A DNA stretch of 64,000 nt, from assembly GCF_000023125.1 (NCBI RefSeq), contig NC_013037.1, forward strand, positions 6,240,501 to 6,304,500. Reading direction: 5' to 3'. The notes under the pieces are model-generated. The model searched no databases. It had not been told where the DNA came from and saw nothing but the letters and a program-made list of their open reading frames with translations. A program made the position numbers and the translations under genes. Shown piece by piece: positions 1-9,726 of the stretch. The stretch is from Dyadobacter fermentans DSM 18053. Its GTDB lineage: Bacteria; Bacteroidota; Bacteroidia; Cytophagales; Spirosomataceae. Each line of letters opens with the position of its first letter. Within the stretch, counting starts at the first letter, position 1.

Positions 1-3000
1 GCCGCGTTCTTTCAATGCATTGCGAAGCTGTTCCACGTTTTCCGCACTGTGGCTCGATTTTTCCAGCTCCGTCAGCCAGAATTGTTGCTGCGACTGTGCC
101 TCTTTGAGTTCGGTAATGTCGAGGCCGGTTAGAACCACGCCGTCGTCCTGCCTGCTGATGGAGACACCCAGCCAGCGCTCGGTACCGGAAAGGCCTGTCA
201 ACTTTTCATCATAGCGCGCTTGCTATGATAGGTAAATTTCGCGCAGATTTTCCAGCGTCTCAGGCCCCCACAGCAGTCGCTCGAATAGGCTTGCCGGACT
301 GCCAAGCAGTTCTTCGAGTGGTTTACCTAAAAATGTTGATAGTTTCTGGTTGCCTACGACGAGTGTAAAATCAACGACCTCGTCGGGCGAGCCGTCTTTA
401 CGGACCGCTTTGAGCAATGCAATGAATGCAGGGGAGGCGTCTAGCACAGCTTGCAGGTTTTCGGCAAGCTGCCGGATTTGCAGCTGGGCATTCTGCAAGT
501 CGGTAATATCCCGGGCAATGGCGAGCACGGTCTGGATAGAATCGTCCGGGCCACGCTCGGGTACCATTCGTGAATAGAAGGTCAATTCCCCGTCCGGTGT
601 GGGAAAGGCATTGTAATGTTCCTGCGGATGGCCGGTGCGGAAAACCTTTTGCAAACTGGCCATGTAAGGCTTGGCAATATCGTCGGGCTGGCCCATCTGA
701 ATATTGTTTTTACCCAATAAATCTTCAAGCTGCTGCCCGGTTTTGACTACAAAAGCATTATTCGCGAAAATAAGCCTGAGGTCGCTGTCCCAACGCGTGA
801 TCACGTCCGGGGTGTTTTCAACGAGCGTTCTGAGCTGGGCTTCACTTTGCCGTAGCTGCTCCTGAGCGAGAATGTGATCCGTAATGTCCCAATCGATACC
901 CAGCATTTTTTGAGAAACCTCGTCCTGCGAGGGCAGGGGTACCCCTTTTATTTTGAGATACTTGACCGTTTCTAAATGGTGAATGCGTAACACCTGCTCG
1001 AAAGCCTGCTCACCGCTTTCAAGCCATTCAATGAACGCTTCCGCGATGTGCTGATCGGGTCTGACGGTTTTTTGAAGATATACATCCGGCTGCACTGGTT
1101 TACCGATCGGCAGTCCGAAAAGCTGGTACATGCCTTCCGACCAACTGAAATTGCCCGTTATCCGGTCGTATTCCCAGCTTCCGGTGCGGGCCATGGATTC
1201 GGTTTGCTGTTGCAAAGTGAGGTTCTTGAGGGCTTGCTCATGTTCGGCCAGCTTCCTCATCGTGATATCGCGCGCAATCGTCGATACACCGATCGGCCTG
1301 CCGGAAGCATCTTTAACAGGCGACATGACGACCTCCAAATGCATTTCGCGCCCATCTTTATTTACGCGGATCGTATCGAAAATTTCGACGCGTTGCGAGT
1401 GCTTGATTTTATCGGTGTCGCTGAGCACGCGGGCCAGGTCTTCCGGGAGTGTGAGCATAGTCAGTGGCTTACCGATCGCCTGGGCTGCGGAATAGCCATA
1501 GAGATCTTCGGCTGCCTTGTTCCAGCTGGTGATAATGCCGTCAAAGTTGACGGTCATGATAGAATCCTGCGATGATTCGACAATGGCAGCGAGAAACGAG
1601 CGTGCTTCTTCGGCGGCGCGGCGCTCGGTGAGGTCACGCATGATCTTAACCCATCCCAGCACTTTACCATCATCATCCTTCAAAGGTGACATTGAACCGG
1701 AGCCCCAGTACCGGCTGCCGTCTTTGCGCACATGCCAGCGCTCGTTTTCGGCGTGCCCGTTTTCGCGGGCTATCTTTTCTTCCAAAGCGGGCTGGCCGCT
1801 CTCCTGGTCTTCGGGCGTAAACAGGATGTCCCCTGGCTGCCCGAGAATATCCGCTTCGGTGAAGCCCGTCATCGCTTGCGCACCGGGGCTCCAACTGGTT
1901 ACCTGCCTTTTCAGGTCAAGCGTCAGGATAGCATAGTCCTTGGCGCTTTCAAATACCAGCCGCATCCGCTCCTCGGATCGCCTCACGGCTTCTTCTGCTG
2001 CTTTTCGCCTTGTAATATCCACAAATGTGAGCACGATGCCGTTGATCCGGTCCTCGGCAGTGCGGTAGGGGAGAATGCGCGTGAGGAAAACACGCTGGTC
2101 GTGCGTTTGCACCTCACGCTCTACTGGCAGCAGCGTTTCGAGTACTTTGCGGGCATCTTCCTGCAAGCCGCTGTAATCGAGTGAGTTGGTGATGTCGCTC
2201 AACGGCCGGCCGCTGTCCGTAGGGATCAGGTTGAAAATAGATCTTGCCGCGGGGGTGAAGAGGTTGACGCGCAGGCTGCGGTCTAAAAACAATGTCGCGA
2301 GATCAGTCGAGTTGATCAGGTTCTGGAAGTTGTTGCTGGTCATGGATATTTCTTCCACTTTTACCTTCAACTCCTGGTTCACCGTCGTCAGCTCTTCGTT
2401 GATCGACTGCAACTCTTCCTTGCTCGTTTCGAGTTCTTCGGCCGCTGAGCGGAGCTCCTCGTTCATGGCCTGCAATTCCTCGTTGGAGGCTTTGAGCTCC
2501 TCGGCCTGCGTCTCATGCTGCTCTACGGCCGAGCGCAGCTGCGTCCTGACGTGCATTAGCTCGGCTTCCAGCTGCTGCGCCATGGGCTCTTCGGAGGTGA
2601 GCACACTCTTAATGGGGCCTTCCGGCGTATCGGTTGGTTCAAAAAGGACGAGGATCAAACCCTGTGCCGGGTTATTGCGTGACTGGCTGCCATCCTCCAC
2701 TACCGGGCGTACGTGGAGGTTAATGACTTCGGTCTTGTCTTCGATCTGCACCCGCAGATTGCGGGCTTCCACGTTGGTTTGCCTTTGAACGGCCTGATAC
2801 AATGCTGTGCGCAGTTCAAGGCGCAATTCGGGCCTGACGAGTTTCAGGAGGTTTTTGGACGGTTCGCCGAAAATATGCACATATCTGCCTGCCTTGCCCG
2901 ACAGGTGAAGAATATCATATTCCTCATTTACAATGATGGAAGGCGGCGCATATTGCTCAATCAACTGGTGATGCAGGTCCCCGAAATTGGCCCTTTCGCT

Positions 3001-4555
3001 GAGATGCCGGCTTTCGCTGCTGGAAACTGCCACGGGCTCGTGCCGTTTCTGGGGTATGGCCAGCGGTGTGTTTTCCGGGACGGGATAGGGACGGATCGCA
3101 ACCGGCCTGCTTTGATAAATATGGTATTCACGGCTGATATTGGCAAACAGATCACCAGCGCTGTCGGTCGTTTCGGAAAGCCCCAGCATCAGATAGCCGC
3201 CGGGCTTCAATGCAAAATGGAAAGTCTCCATCACGCGTTCTTGCGCAGCCTGGTTGAGATAAATCAGCAGATTTCGGCAAGTTACCAGGTCAAGCCGTGA
3301 GAATGGAGGGTCTTTGAGCACATTCTGATGGGCGAAAAGGATCATTTCCCTAATTTCCTGGCGGACACGGTATTCGTCGCCTTCGCGGACAAAGAAGCGC
3401 TGCAGTCGTTCAGGAGAGATGTCGGCGGCATCGTTGATCGTGTACTTGCCTTCCCGGGCCGTGATAATGGCTCCTTCGTCGATATCGGTAGCGAAAATCT
3501 GTACTTTGGGCGCGTCTATGACGCCGAAAGTCAGTTCTGCCATCAGCATCGCGATCGAATACGCTTCTTCTCCTGTGGCGCAGGCTGTCACCCAAATCCG
3601 GATAGATTCGTCCGATTTCCGCTCGCGAATGAGACGCGGCAATATGTCCTCTTCCAAAGCCGAAAACACCCTTCCATCGCGAAAGAAGTTGGTCACGGAA
3701 ATGAGTAAATCCTTCAACAATGCCCTGCTTTCCTCGGGATTCTCGCGTAAATAGCCCGCGTAAGCAGGCAGGCCATCCAGGTTTCTGACGCTGATCCTGC
3801 GTTCGAGCCGGCGCATAAGCGTTGGCCTTTTGTAATTGGAAAAATCATGGCCGGTGCGCAGCCTGAGGTGGGTGAAGATCTCGCGCAGGGCTTGCTGCTG
3901 CTCCTCGGGCCGCATGCGCGCTTCTGCCGGGATAGAGACCGTATGCAGGCTGTCGCGATACTCGCGTAACCGGGCCGGGATTTCAGATGCCGAGAGGATG
4001 CCGTCTACCAGATCAGTAGCGATTGTATGGCGCGGCATTTCATTAAATAGTGCTTCTTTGGGGTTTTGGACAAATATGGCCCCGCCATTTTCCTTGATCC
4101 GCTTAACACCCATCGAGCCGTTGGCACCGGTCCCTGAAAGTACAACGGCGATCGCGTGCGGGCCGTGAGACTCTGCCAGGGTTCTGAAAAAAATATCAAC
4201 CGGCGCCCTGCGGTCTTCGATATGCATATTTTGAGAAACGGTAATAGTGCCGTCCAGCATTCGCAGATGCTGGTTTGGCGAAACCACGTAAATGTGGTCG
4301 GTTGCGATAGACATGTCCTCTTCCACCTTCACGACCGGAATTTGCGCGACCTGCCTCAGTACATTGGCCAGGTGGCTTTCGTAATCGGGAGAAAGATGCA
4401 GGATCACCACATAGGCCATTCCGGATTCCGGATACACCTGTCCAAAAAAGCTTTGGAGCGCTTCGACGCCCCCAGCGGACGCACCCGATACCGACTACTA
4501 CCATCGGGCTTTTACCTGGCTCGATTGCTTCGTTCTTTGACTTCTTTTTACCCAT
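1..4555 (-). pseudogene. CheB-CheR-multi-PAS sensor protein, disrupted, runs off left edge
   Basis: The main open frame is 223-4437. It holds most of a CheB methylesterase domain (first ~165 residues), a CheR methyltransferase (about residues 190-430, with ACATGEEAYS and VTCRNLLIYL), a Glu-rich coiled coil (~640-725) and about six PAS domains. Two lesions break the gene. First, the natural start (MGKKKSK, ATG at 4555) gives SPMVVVGIG and then loses frame; one extra base in the C run near 4484-4486 separates it from GASAGGVEALQSFFGQ in the next frame, which holds the catalytic serine loop. Second, an in-frame TAG (223-225) cuts the last PAS domain, whose end (RYDEKLTG, GLDITELKEAQ) continues in the same frame to base 1. 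The family methylates and demethylates chemoreceptor-like targets while PAS domains sense signals. The gene is either decayed or the sequence has two errors. Confidence 0.75.
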
Positions 4556-4601
4556 TATCGTCAAGAATTTAGAATATTTCTTCAACCGCGCAGCCAGCAG
4601 G

Positions 4602-5639
4602 TCAGCCCGGCAGTTGTTCCTGATTTTCCTGTTGTATCGGTTCAAATGTCGCGGGCAGCATGGCGGCCTGCCGGATCAGCGCGGCACGCTCGGCGGTATG
4701 TGCGGCTTGCCGGAAATAGACTGCCGCGAGCCTTGCGTGGTTTGCCTCCGCAAAATGGTCCCCAAGCTGGTTAAGGAGCATGATCGTTTCGTCCAGGCCA
4801 CGGAGCGTACCGTAGATATCTTCTTCCATTCTTTCGGTTAATGAGCTTAGCAACGAGCCCGACGAGTAGGCATGGCCTGTATGACAACGGAACCGGGTAA
4901 TGTCCCCTTCCTTAATCAATGTGAGCACGCCATGGCATTCGGGGCAAGCATACGGGCTTAATTGTCCGAATTTTTTGATATCCACGCCAACCGGGTTCAC
5001 TTCTGTTACCATGCGAATTTCGGCCTTCGTTTTTTCTTTTTCTTTCATTGCCGCCGGTTTTTTTTCACCGACCTGCTCCGAAGCCAGACGGACGAGCAGC
5101 TGCGCCGTTTCGGCCAAAGGAACAATGTAGTCGGTTTTTACCTGCCTGATAGCGCTTTCGGGCATGGACGCCACTTCAGCGTCCAGTGGATTTTGAACCA
5201 AAGCCAGTCCGCCCAGATACTTTACTGTCCAAAGCCCTGCAGTACCGTCGTCAAGGGCTCCGGAAAGGATCACGCCAATCACACGGTTGCCGTAAATGTA
5301 AGCGGCCGAACGAAAAAGGGGATCGACGGCCGGTCGGAACCGGTTCTCCTTTGGGCCATGCGTTACCCTGATCATTCCGTCTTCGAGGATCATGTGGTGG
5401 TCTGGCGGGGCGACGTATATCCGGTTCATGGCAATAGGCTCTCCGTCAAATGCATGCGCGGCAGGAATGCCGCATAATTTGTTGAGGGTTTGAGGGAGCA
5501 CGCCCCGGACGAAAGGCGACATATGCCAGACAATGAAAATGGCTGCATCCAGGTCTGCCGGAAGCTCCGCAAACATTTTTCTAAGTGCATCAAAGCCACC
5601 CATGGAAGCCCCTATTACAATGATGTTACGTTTCTCCAT
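4602..5639 (-). CDS. Stand-alone CheB-type protein-glutamate methylesterase
   Basis: A methylesterase domain fills about the first 190 residues. It has the catalytic serine loop GASMGGFDALRK, the histidine in IVWHMSPF and the aspartate in LSGALDDGTAG. There is no N-terminal receiver domain, so it is not a classical phosphorylated CheB. The C-terminal third carries a putative zinc-binding segment (CPEC, then CHTGHA) followed by a helical tail. The chosen start (MEKRNII) places the first beta strand at the N-terminus; an in-frame ATG lies 24 bases upstream. It sits just upstream of the CheB-CheR-PAS gene, ending 47 bases before that gene's ATG, so the two probably share a transcript and a signalling role. 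Its substrate is not evident. Confidence 0.85.
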   Translation of the reverse strand: MEKRNIIVIGASMGGFDALRKMFAELPADLDAAIFIVWHMSPFVRGVLPQTLNKLCGIPAAHAFDGEPIAMNRIYVAPPDHHMILEDGMIRVTHGPKENRFRPAVDPLFRSAAYIYGNRVIGVILSGALDDGTAGLWTVKYLGGLALVQNPLDAEVASMPESAIRQVKTDYIVPLAETAQLLVRLASEQVGEKKPAAMKEKEKTKAEIRMVTEVNPVGVDIKKFGQLSPYACPECHGVLTLIKEGDITRFRCHTGHAYSSGSLLSSLTERMEEDIYGTLRGLDETIMLLNQLGDHFAEANHARLAAVYFRQAAHTAERAALIRQAAMLPATFEPIQQENQEQLPG

Positions 5640-5765
5640 GATCGTTTTCTGAATGCAGCCCAATTGTACTGATACCGTACGGCGGCAGGTGGATGGTGGC
5701 AGTAGATGAGTACTAAAAAGGTGTTGTTGGCGGCAAGTTGCACAAAAACTGCGCCAGCCAGACGC

Positions 5766-5800
5766 AAAAAGGGCAAAGGCGGTTTAATGCCTTTGCCCTT
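5766..5800 (-). terminator. Intrinsic terminator of the DUF4142 gene
   Basis: A perfect 12-bp inverted repeat (AAGGGCAAAGGC and its complement, 5769-5800) is followed on the minus strand by TTTTT. It lies just past the stop of the DUF4142 gene. Confidence 0.8.
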
Positions 5801-5844
5801 CTCAGATAGATGTCCGCTGAAGATGCGGTTGGGAAGTGCCCTGC

Positions 5845-6396
5845 TTATTGATCGTGCATCATTTCAGCCATTTCCAAATGGTGTTTCAGTGTAGGAAGCG
5901 TGGCGGTAGCCCATGATTTGAGATCCGCATCCTGGCCCGAGCCGGACTCCTTTTCGAACAAGGCCACAGTTTCGCGGTGTGAACTAACCATCATCCGGGT
6001 GTACATCGTATTGAAAGCCGCGCCGGATGCAGCCGAAAGACTGTCAATCATTTTCTGCTTGGCTTCGGAAAGGGTTGTTGGAATACTTACCTGCTTTCTG
6101 TCGGCGATTGTTTTCAGCTCATTGTTTGCCTTGGTGTGGTCTGTGATCATCATCTGGCCGAAAGACTTGATGCTCATCGAGTCGCCTGCCATTACCATTC
6201 CGGTTTTGGTGGAATCGCCTTTGGAAACGGCCAGTTCACCGGCTTTGACTTCAAACATTCCCCCATCCGCGGCGTTCATGACAAACATTCTGTCGTTTTC
6301 CGGTAGGACGTTATTGGGCTGATTATCATCGTCATCGTTGCAAGAAACTACGGCCATGCCGCATAAAAGGATAAAGATTACACTTAGCTTCTTCAT
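5845..6396 (-). CDS. DUF4142 lipoprotein
   Basis: 183 residues. The N-terminus is a lipoprotein signal peptide with lipobox VVSC, followed by an Asp-rich linker, as in many exported Bacteroidota lipoproteins. The mature part is helical and fits DUF4142: FVMNAADGGMFEVKAGELA, then MITDHTKANNELK and a terminal helix with HHLEMAEMM. DUF4142 proteins are ferritin-like four-helix proteins of unknown function, often found in envelope or stress contexts. It is transcribed alone, with a strong terminator after it. The function is unknown; the family call is confident. Confidence 0.85.
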   Translation of the reverse strand: MKKLSVIFILLCGMAVVSCNDDDDNQPNNVLPENDRMFVMNAADGGMFEVKAGELAVSKGDSTKTGMVMAGDSMSIKSFGQMMITDHTKANNELKTIADRKQVSIPTTLSEAKQKMIDSLSAASGAAFNTMYTRMMVSSHRETVALFEKESGSGQDADLKSWATATLPTLKHHLEMAEMMHDQ

Positions 6397-6469
6397 AGGT
6401 ATTTTAGTTTTTGATTTGGCCGGCGTGCTTATTAAATGTGTGCCAGAAGCGCAGCGGCCGTATCAAAAA

Positions 6470-7348
6470 CTATTGCAAAGGACGCGGCGGGCGAACGGTG
6501 TCGGACCAGAAATGAAGCATGTTTTCAAAGTAAAACGACCAGCCCGACAGATCCAGCGGCTTGATCAGGTAGGCACTGGCCTGACTGCTGTAAGCGTCGT
6601 CGATATCGCGGGGATCGTCCGAATAACTGAACACGATCACCGGGATGTTTTCAAGCCCTCCCGTGCCGGGCGAGTTGCGTATTTGCCTGATCAGGTCCAG
6701 CCCTTGCTGGCGGTCAGGAACATAAAGATCAACGAGGATCAGATCAACCGGGGGGAGAATACTGCTCAATTCGTGGTTTAGAAAGTTGACCATCTGCTCG
6801 GTGTCGACAATCCGGATGATGTTGTACTGTTGCATGCAGCTTTTGAGCGCGGTGCTCATCAGGTACCAGTAATCGTCATTGTCTTCTACCACAACTACGC
6901 TTTTGACCTTTGCATTATGCGCCGAAGGTGCTTCACATGCACGCCGGTAGCTGTTCAGAAAACACATTCCCACCCCGCGGGCCATGCTCCGGTACTCATC
7001 CATGGTAACGGGTTTCACAACAAACGCATTGGCGCCCATGTTGTACGCCTTGTTTACCTGCTGCTGATGCGTAGTAGTTGAAACCATCACTACCGGGATT
7101 TTCATGTAGCGCTGGTCTTGCCTGATACTTGCAAGCAGTTCAAAACCGTTCATCGCAGGCATATTTACGTCCATTAATATAAGCCTTGCCGAGCCGTCGC
7201 GGTTGGCTTCAAGGGCGCGCGTGAGATGCAGCGGATTTTGCACCTGTATCACCCGCGCCCCGTCGATCGCTTCTGTTAATGCCTCCTGCATCAACTCGCA
7301 ATCATCTTCATCATCATCGACCAAAAAAATTGTTTTTCCCTGTGCCAT
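6470..7348 (-). CDS. Tandem receiver-domain response regulator without output domain
   Basis: Two CheY-like receiver domains fill the protein. The first (about residues 5-130) has the acidic cluster DDDEDD, phospho-acceptor LMDVNMP, switch residue VSTTT and lysine VVKP. The second (about 145-280) has VVEDNDDYW, LVDLYVPD, VFSYSD and LIKP. All catalytic residues are present in both, so both could be phosphorylated. There is no DNA-binding or enzymatic output, which suggests a phosphorelay or protein-interaction role. The start MAQGKTIF is chosen because the first strand follows at once; an ATG eight codons upstream (7372) is possible. No histidine kinase is adjacent, but the methylesterase genes lie next to it. 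Confidence 0.85.
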   Translation of the reverse strand: MAQGKTIFLVDDDEDDCELMQEALTEAIDGARVIQVQNPLHLTRALEANRDGSARLILMDVNMPAMNGFELLASIRQDQRYMKIPVVMVSTTTHQQQVNKAYNMGANAFVVKPVTMDEYRSMARGVGMCFLNSYRRACEAPSAHNAKVKSVVVVEDNDDYWYLMSTALKSCMQQYNIIRIVDTEQMVNFLNHELSSILPPVDLILVDLYVPDRQQGLDLIRQIRNSPGTGGLENIPVIVFSYSDDPRDIDDAYSSQASAYLIKPLDLSGWSFYFENMLHFWSDTVRPPRPLQ

Positions 7349-7448
7349 GTGTGATCGCATTTTCCTGAGCATTAAATCCGTCAGGCCTTCGAAAATATGC
7401 GCACGATGATCAAAAGGTGTGCCAACTTAGTGTGGATTTGGACTTCTA

Positions 7449-9551
7449 CTATTTGATCTTTTCAATTCCGTAAACTCTCGCGTCAAACTGTTGTGAAATC
7501 TCCACCGGGATTCCTTTTTCGTTCAGTTCCTTCCCCGTAAAAACCCCCAAATCCTTGCCATCTTCCGGCGAAAAAAGCCGGTACCGACTGCCCGGCTCGC
7601 CAAGCGGGAATGCGAATGTGCGCATTGTTTCTACGGATCCATTCCGGAAGAAGAACAGCACGCCGCCCTGTTTTTCCTTGTTGAATTTGTAAACGCCGTC
7701 CCAGTTGCTCATGGTCGGGCGCTGGAAGATGTCCGACACGTACGAGAATCGGGTGAACTGGTATTTCTTGTCCATCATTTTGAACCAGGTGTTCCATTTC
7801 AGGTACCACGGTTTCAGCTCGGCGGGGAGTTTGCGCGTGTCGCCTACGAGGATGGGCTTCACGGAGGCAAGCGAGAGAAATGTGAATTTGGAATAGGGTG
7901 AATCCATGAACTGGTTGCCGATCAGGTTGGTGGCGGTGGGAATGGCGCGGCTGCGGTCGAAGGCCATCTGGCGGATGTTGATCGGGCCTACGGGTGCGTC
8001 GTCGTCGTAGTTGGTGAGCCAGTCGTAGTCGGCGTGTTCGATGAGCGCGTAGTCATTAATATAATATTCTCCCCAAACTTCGTAGGTACAGTCCACGAGC
8101 AGGTCGGGAAACTCCTTGTGCAGGTCGTCAAAAAGCTGCAATGCTCTTTCATAAATGGCATAGTAGGAGCTTTCGCGGTCTTTATGGTTCTTTCCTTCTG
8201 ATTTGTAATCTCCTTTTTTGGAGTAATCAAGGACATATGCAGAGTTGGCGATGGCCAGGTCGAGCTTGATGTAAGCAAGATCGTTCTCCCGTACATGGCG
8301 CTTTATTTTGGCTAGAATGTAATCGTAGTAGCCGGATGCGAGCGACATCGTCACGCGGTTCTTCATTTCCTCGTGCAGGTAAGCCGGTTCACCGTTTTTA
8401 TCGTAAATGGCCCATTCGGGATGTTCTTTGTATAGTTTACTGCTTTTATCCACTGAGGCGAGGCCCATCCAAAGGCCGGCTTTCATGCCCCGCTTGCGAA
8501 TATGATCGGTGATCGGTTTCAGTCCGTTCGGGAATCGCTTCGGATGTGGTTCCCAGTCGCCGTAATTGTTTTCCCAACCGGCGTCCATGATAAACAGGTC
8601 GGTGCCGGTGCCTTCGAGGCCGTCGGCTAGTTGCGTTACGAGCGTGTCGTTGATGTTCGTATAAAAAGGCCGCCACGTATTGTAGAATGTGAACGGAATT
8701 TCCTTCCGCTCAAACAATTTCACGCCCATGCGTGTACGTACGAAGTCGGCGAAGTGGCCTTCGAATGCATCTTCCCACTTTTGGGACTGCACGAGACAGA
8801 TGAATGTCCGTGGGCTGTTAAATGTTTCCTGCGGTTCAATCCATTTTTTAAACGGATAATGGTCCGTCAGGCTCGTCATACCGGTCGAAATGCGGTGGTG
8901 ATCGGTGTATACCTCGGTCTTTTTGAGAATGCTGGGTGCTTCATTACCAAGGATAAAGCCTTCTTTCGCGTAATTATTATACACAAAAACGGCTGCATCG
9001 TGGTGGTCGCCGTGGTAGGGCCGCCAGGCGAAACGGGAACCGTAGTTGGTATACATCTCGCTTTGCTGGGAAGAAACGGGCACCAGGTTTAGCCGCTCCA
9101 CTTCCAGGTCGGCAATGGCAATGGCTTTGGCGCCCTTGTTGGTAATGCCGACCTGCTTCCGGACTACCGGCAGTTCGTCGTAGACTTCATAGGTTAAATC
9201 CACTATTACATTTTCGGCTTCCGTACCAGGCTTGCCGGCCAGCTGGACAGTCGCTTTCTGGATGCCGTTGCCCGCCCGGACGAGTGAATGCTTTACGTGC
9301 CTGAATAACCCATTCGCGCCGTTGGCACTCGCAGGCTTGCCGTTAATTGTAAAATAAAACTCTTCCGAGCCAGGGCGGCTGTAATCTTTGTTCGTCAGAA
9401 GATGCTGGAAGCGGGATGTGTGGAAAGAATTATCACTGATCGTGAATTTTCTTTCCAGGAAGCGGTTTTTAATGATAAGCGAATCTTGCGCAAACGCATT
9501 GCACGAAACGAGGACCGCCCAAATGGCGACCCGGATGGAAAGGTTGTACAT
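7449..9551 (-). CDS. Secreted GH36-like alpha-galactosidase (melibiase family)
   Basis: 700 residues with a signal peptide ending near CNAFAQ. An N-terminal beta-sandwich is followed by a TIM barrel and a C-terminal beta domain, the layout of GH36. Barrel motifs include FYNTWRPFY, FIMDAGWENNYGDWEP and GLWMGL. The probable nucleophile is the aspartate in YIKLDLA near residue 428. The acid/base is probably one of the aspartates in NYDDDAPVG near residue 516. Both motifs depart from the common KWD and SDN patterns, so the exact sugar is uncertain. It should act in the periplasm or outside on alpha-galactosides. It is a single gene divergent from gnd, with no SusC/SusD pair beside it. Confidence 0.75.
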   Translation of the reverse strand: MYNLSIRVAIWAVLVSCNAFAQDSLIIKNRFLERKFTISDNSFHTSRFQHLLTNKDYSRPGSEEFYFTINGKPASANGANGLFRHVKHSLVRAGNGIQKATVQLAGKPGTEAENVIVDLTYEVYDELPVVRKQVGITNKGAKAIAIADLEVERLNLVPVSSQQSEMYTNYGSRFAWRPYHGDHHDAAVFVYNNYAKEGFILGNEAPSILKKTEVYTDHHRISTGMTSLTDHYPFKKWIEPQETFNSPRTFICLVQSQKWEDAFEGHFADFVRTRMGVKLFERKEIPFTFYNTWRPFYTNINDTLVTQLADGLEGTGTDLFIMDAGWENNYGDWEPHPKRFPNGLKPITDHIRKRGMKAGLWMGLASVDKSSKLYKEHPEWAIYDKNGEPAYLHEEMKNRVTMSLASGYYDYILAKIKRHVRENDLAYIKLDLAIANSAYVLDYSKKGDYKSEGKNHKDRESSYYAIYERALQLFDDLHKEFPDLLVDCTYEVWGEYYINDYALIEHADYDWLTNYDDDAPVGPINIRQMAFDRSRAIPTATNLIGNQFMDSPYSKFTFLSLASVKPILVGDTRKLPAELKPWYLKWNTWFKMMDKKYQFTRFSYVSDIFQRPTMSNWDGVYKFNKEKQGGVLFFFRNGSVETMRTFAFPLGEPGSRYRLFSPEDGKDLGVFTGKELNEKGIPVEISQQFDARVYGIEKIK

Positions 9552-9726
9552 AGTAATGTGTATAGTTAAATGTAACTACTGAACTAACTATGGATAAGCC
9601 ATAGTTTGGTCGAATTTAATAAAATATCGAGAACAATTTAAATTTTAAACAGATAATCAAGGAAGATGTGAGCTGGTCTTCGAAAAACCCTGATATTGCA
9701 GCTTCTTAATTCAAGACGTTTAATCT

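Noticed and set aside
1048..3708. Several plus-strand frames of 120-200 codons opposite the CheB-CheR-PAS gene
   Set aside because: They lie antisense to conserved PAS and CheR domains and contain no recognisable motif. They are chance frames of G+C-rich coding DNA.
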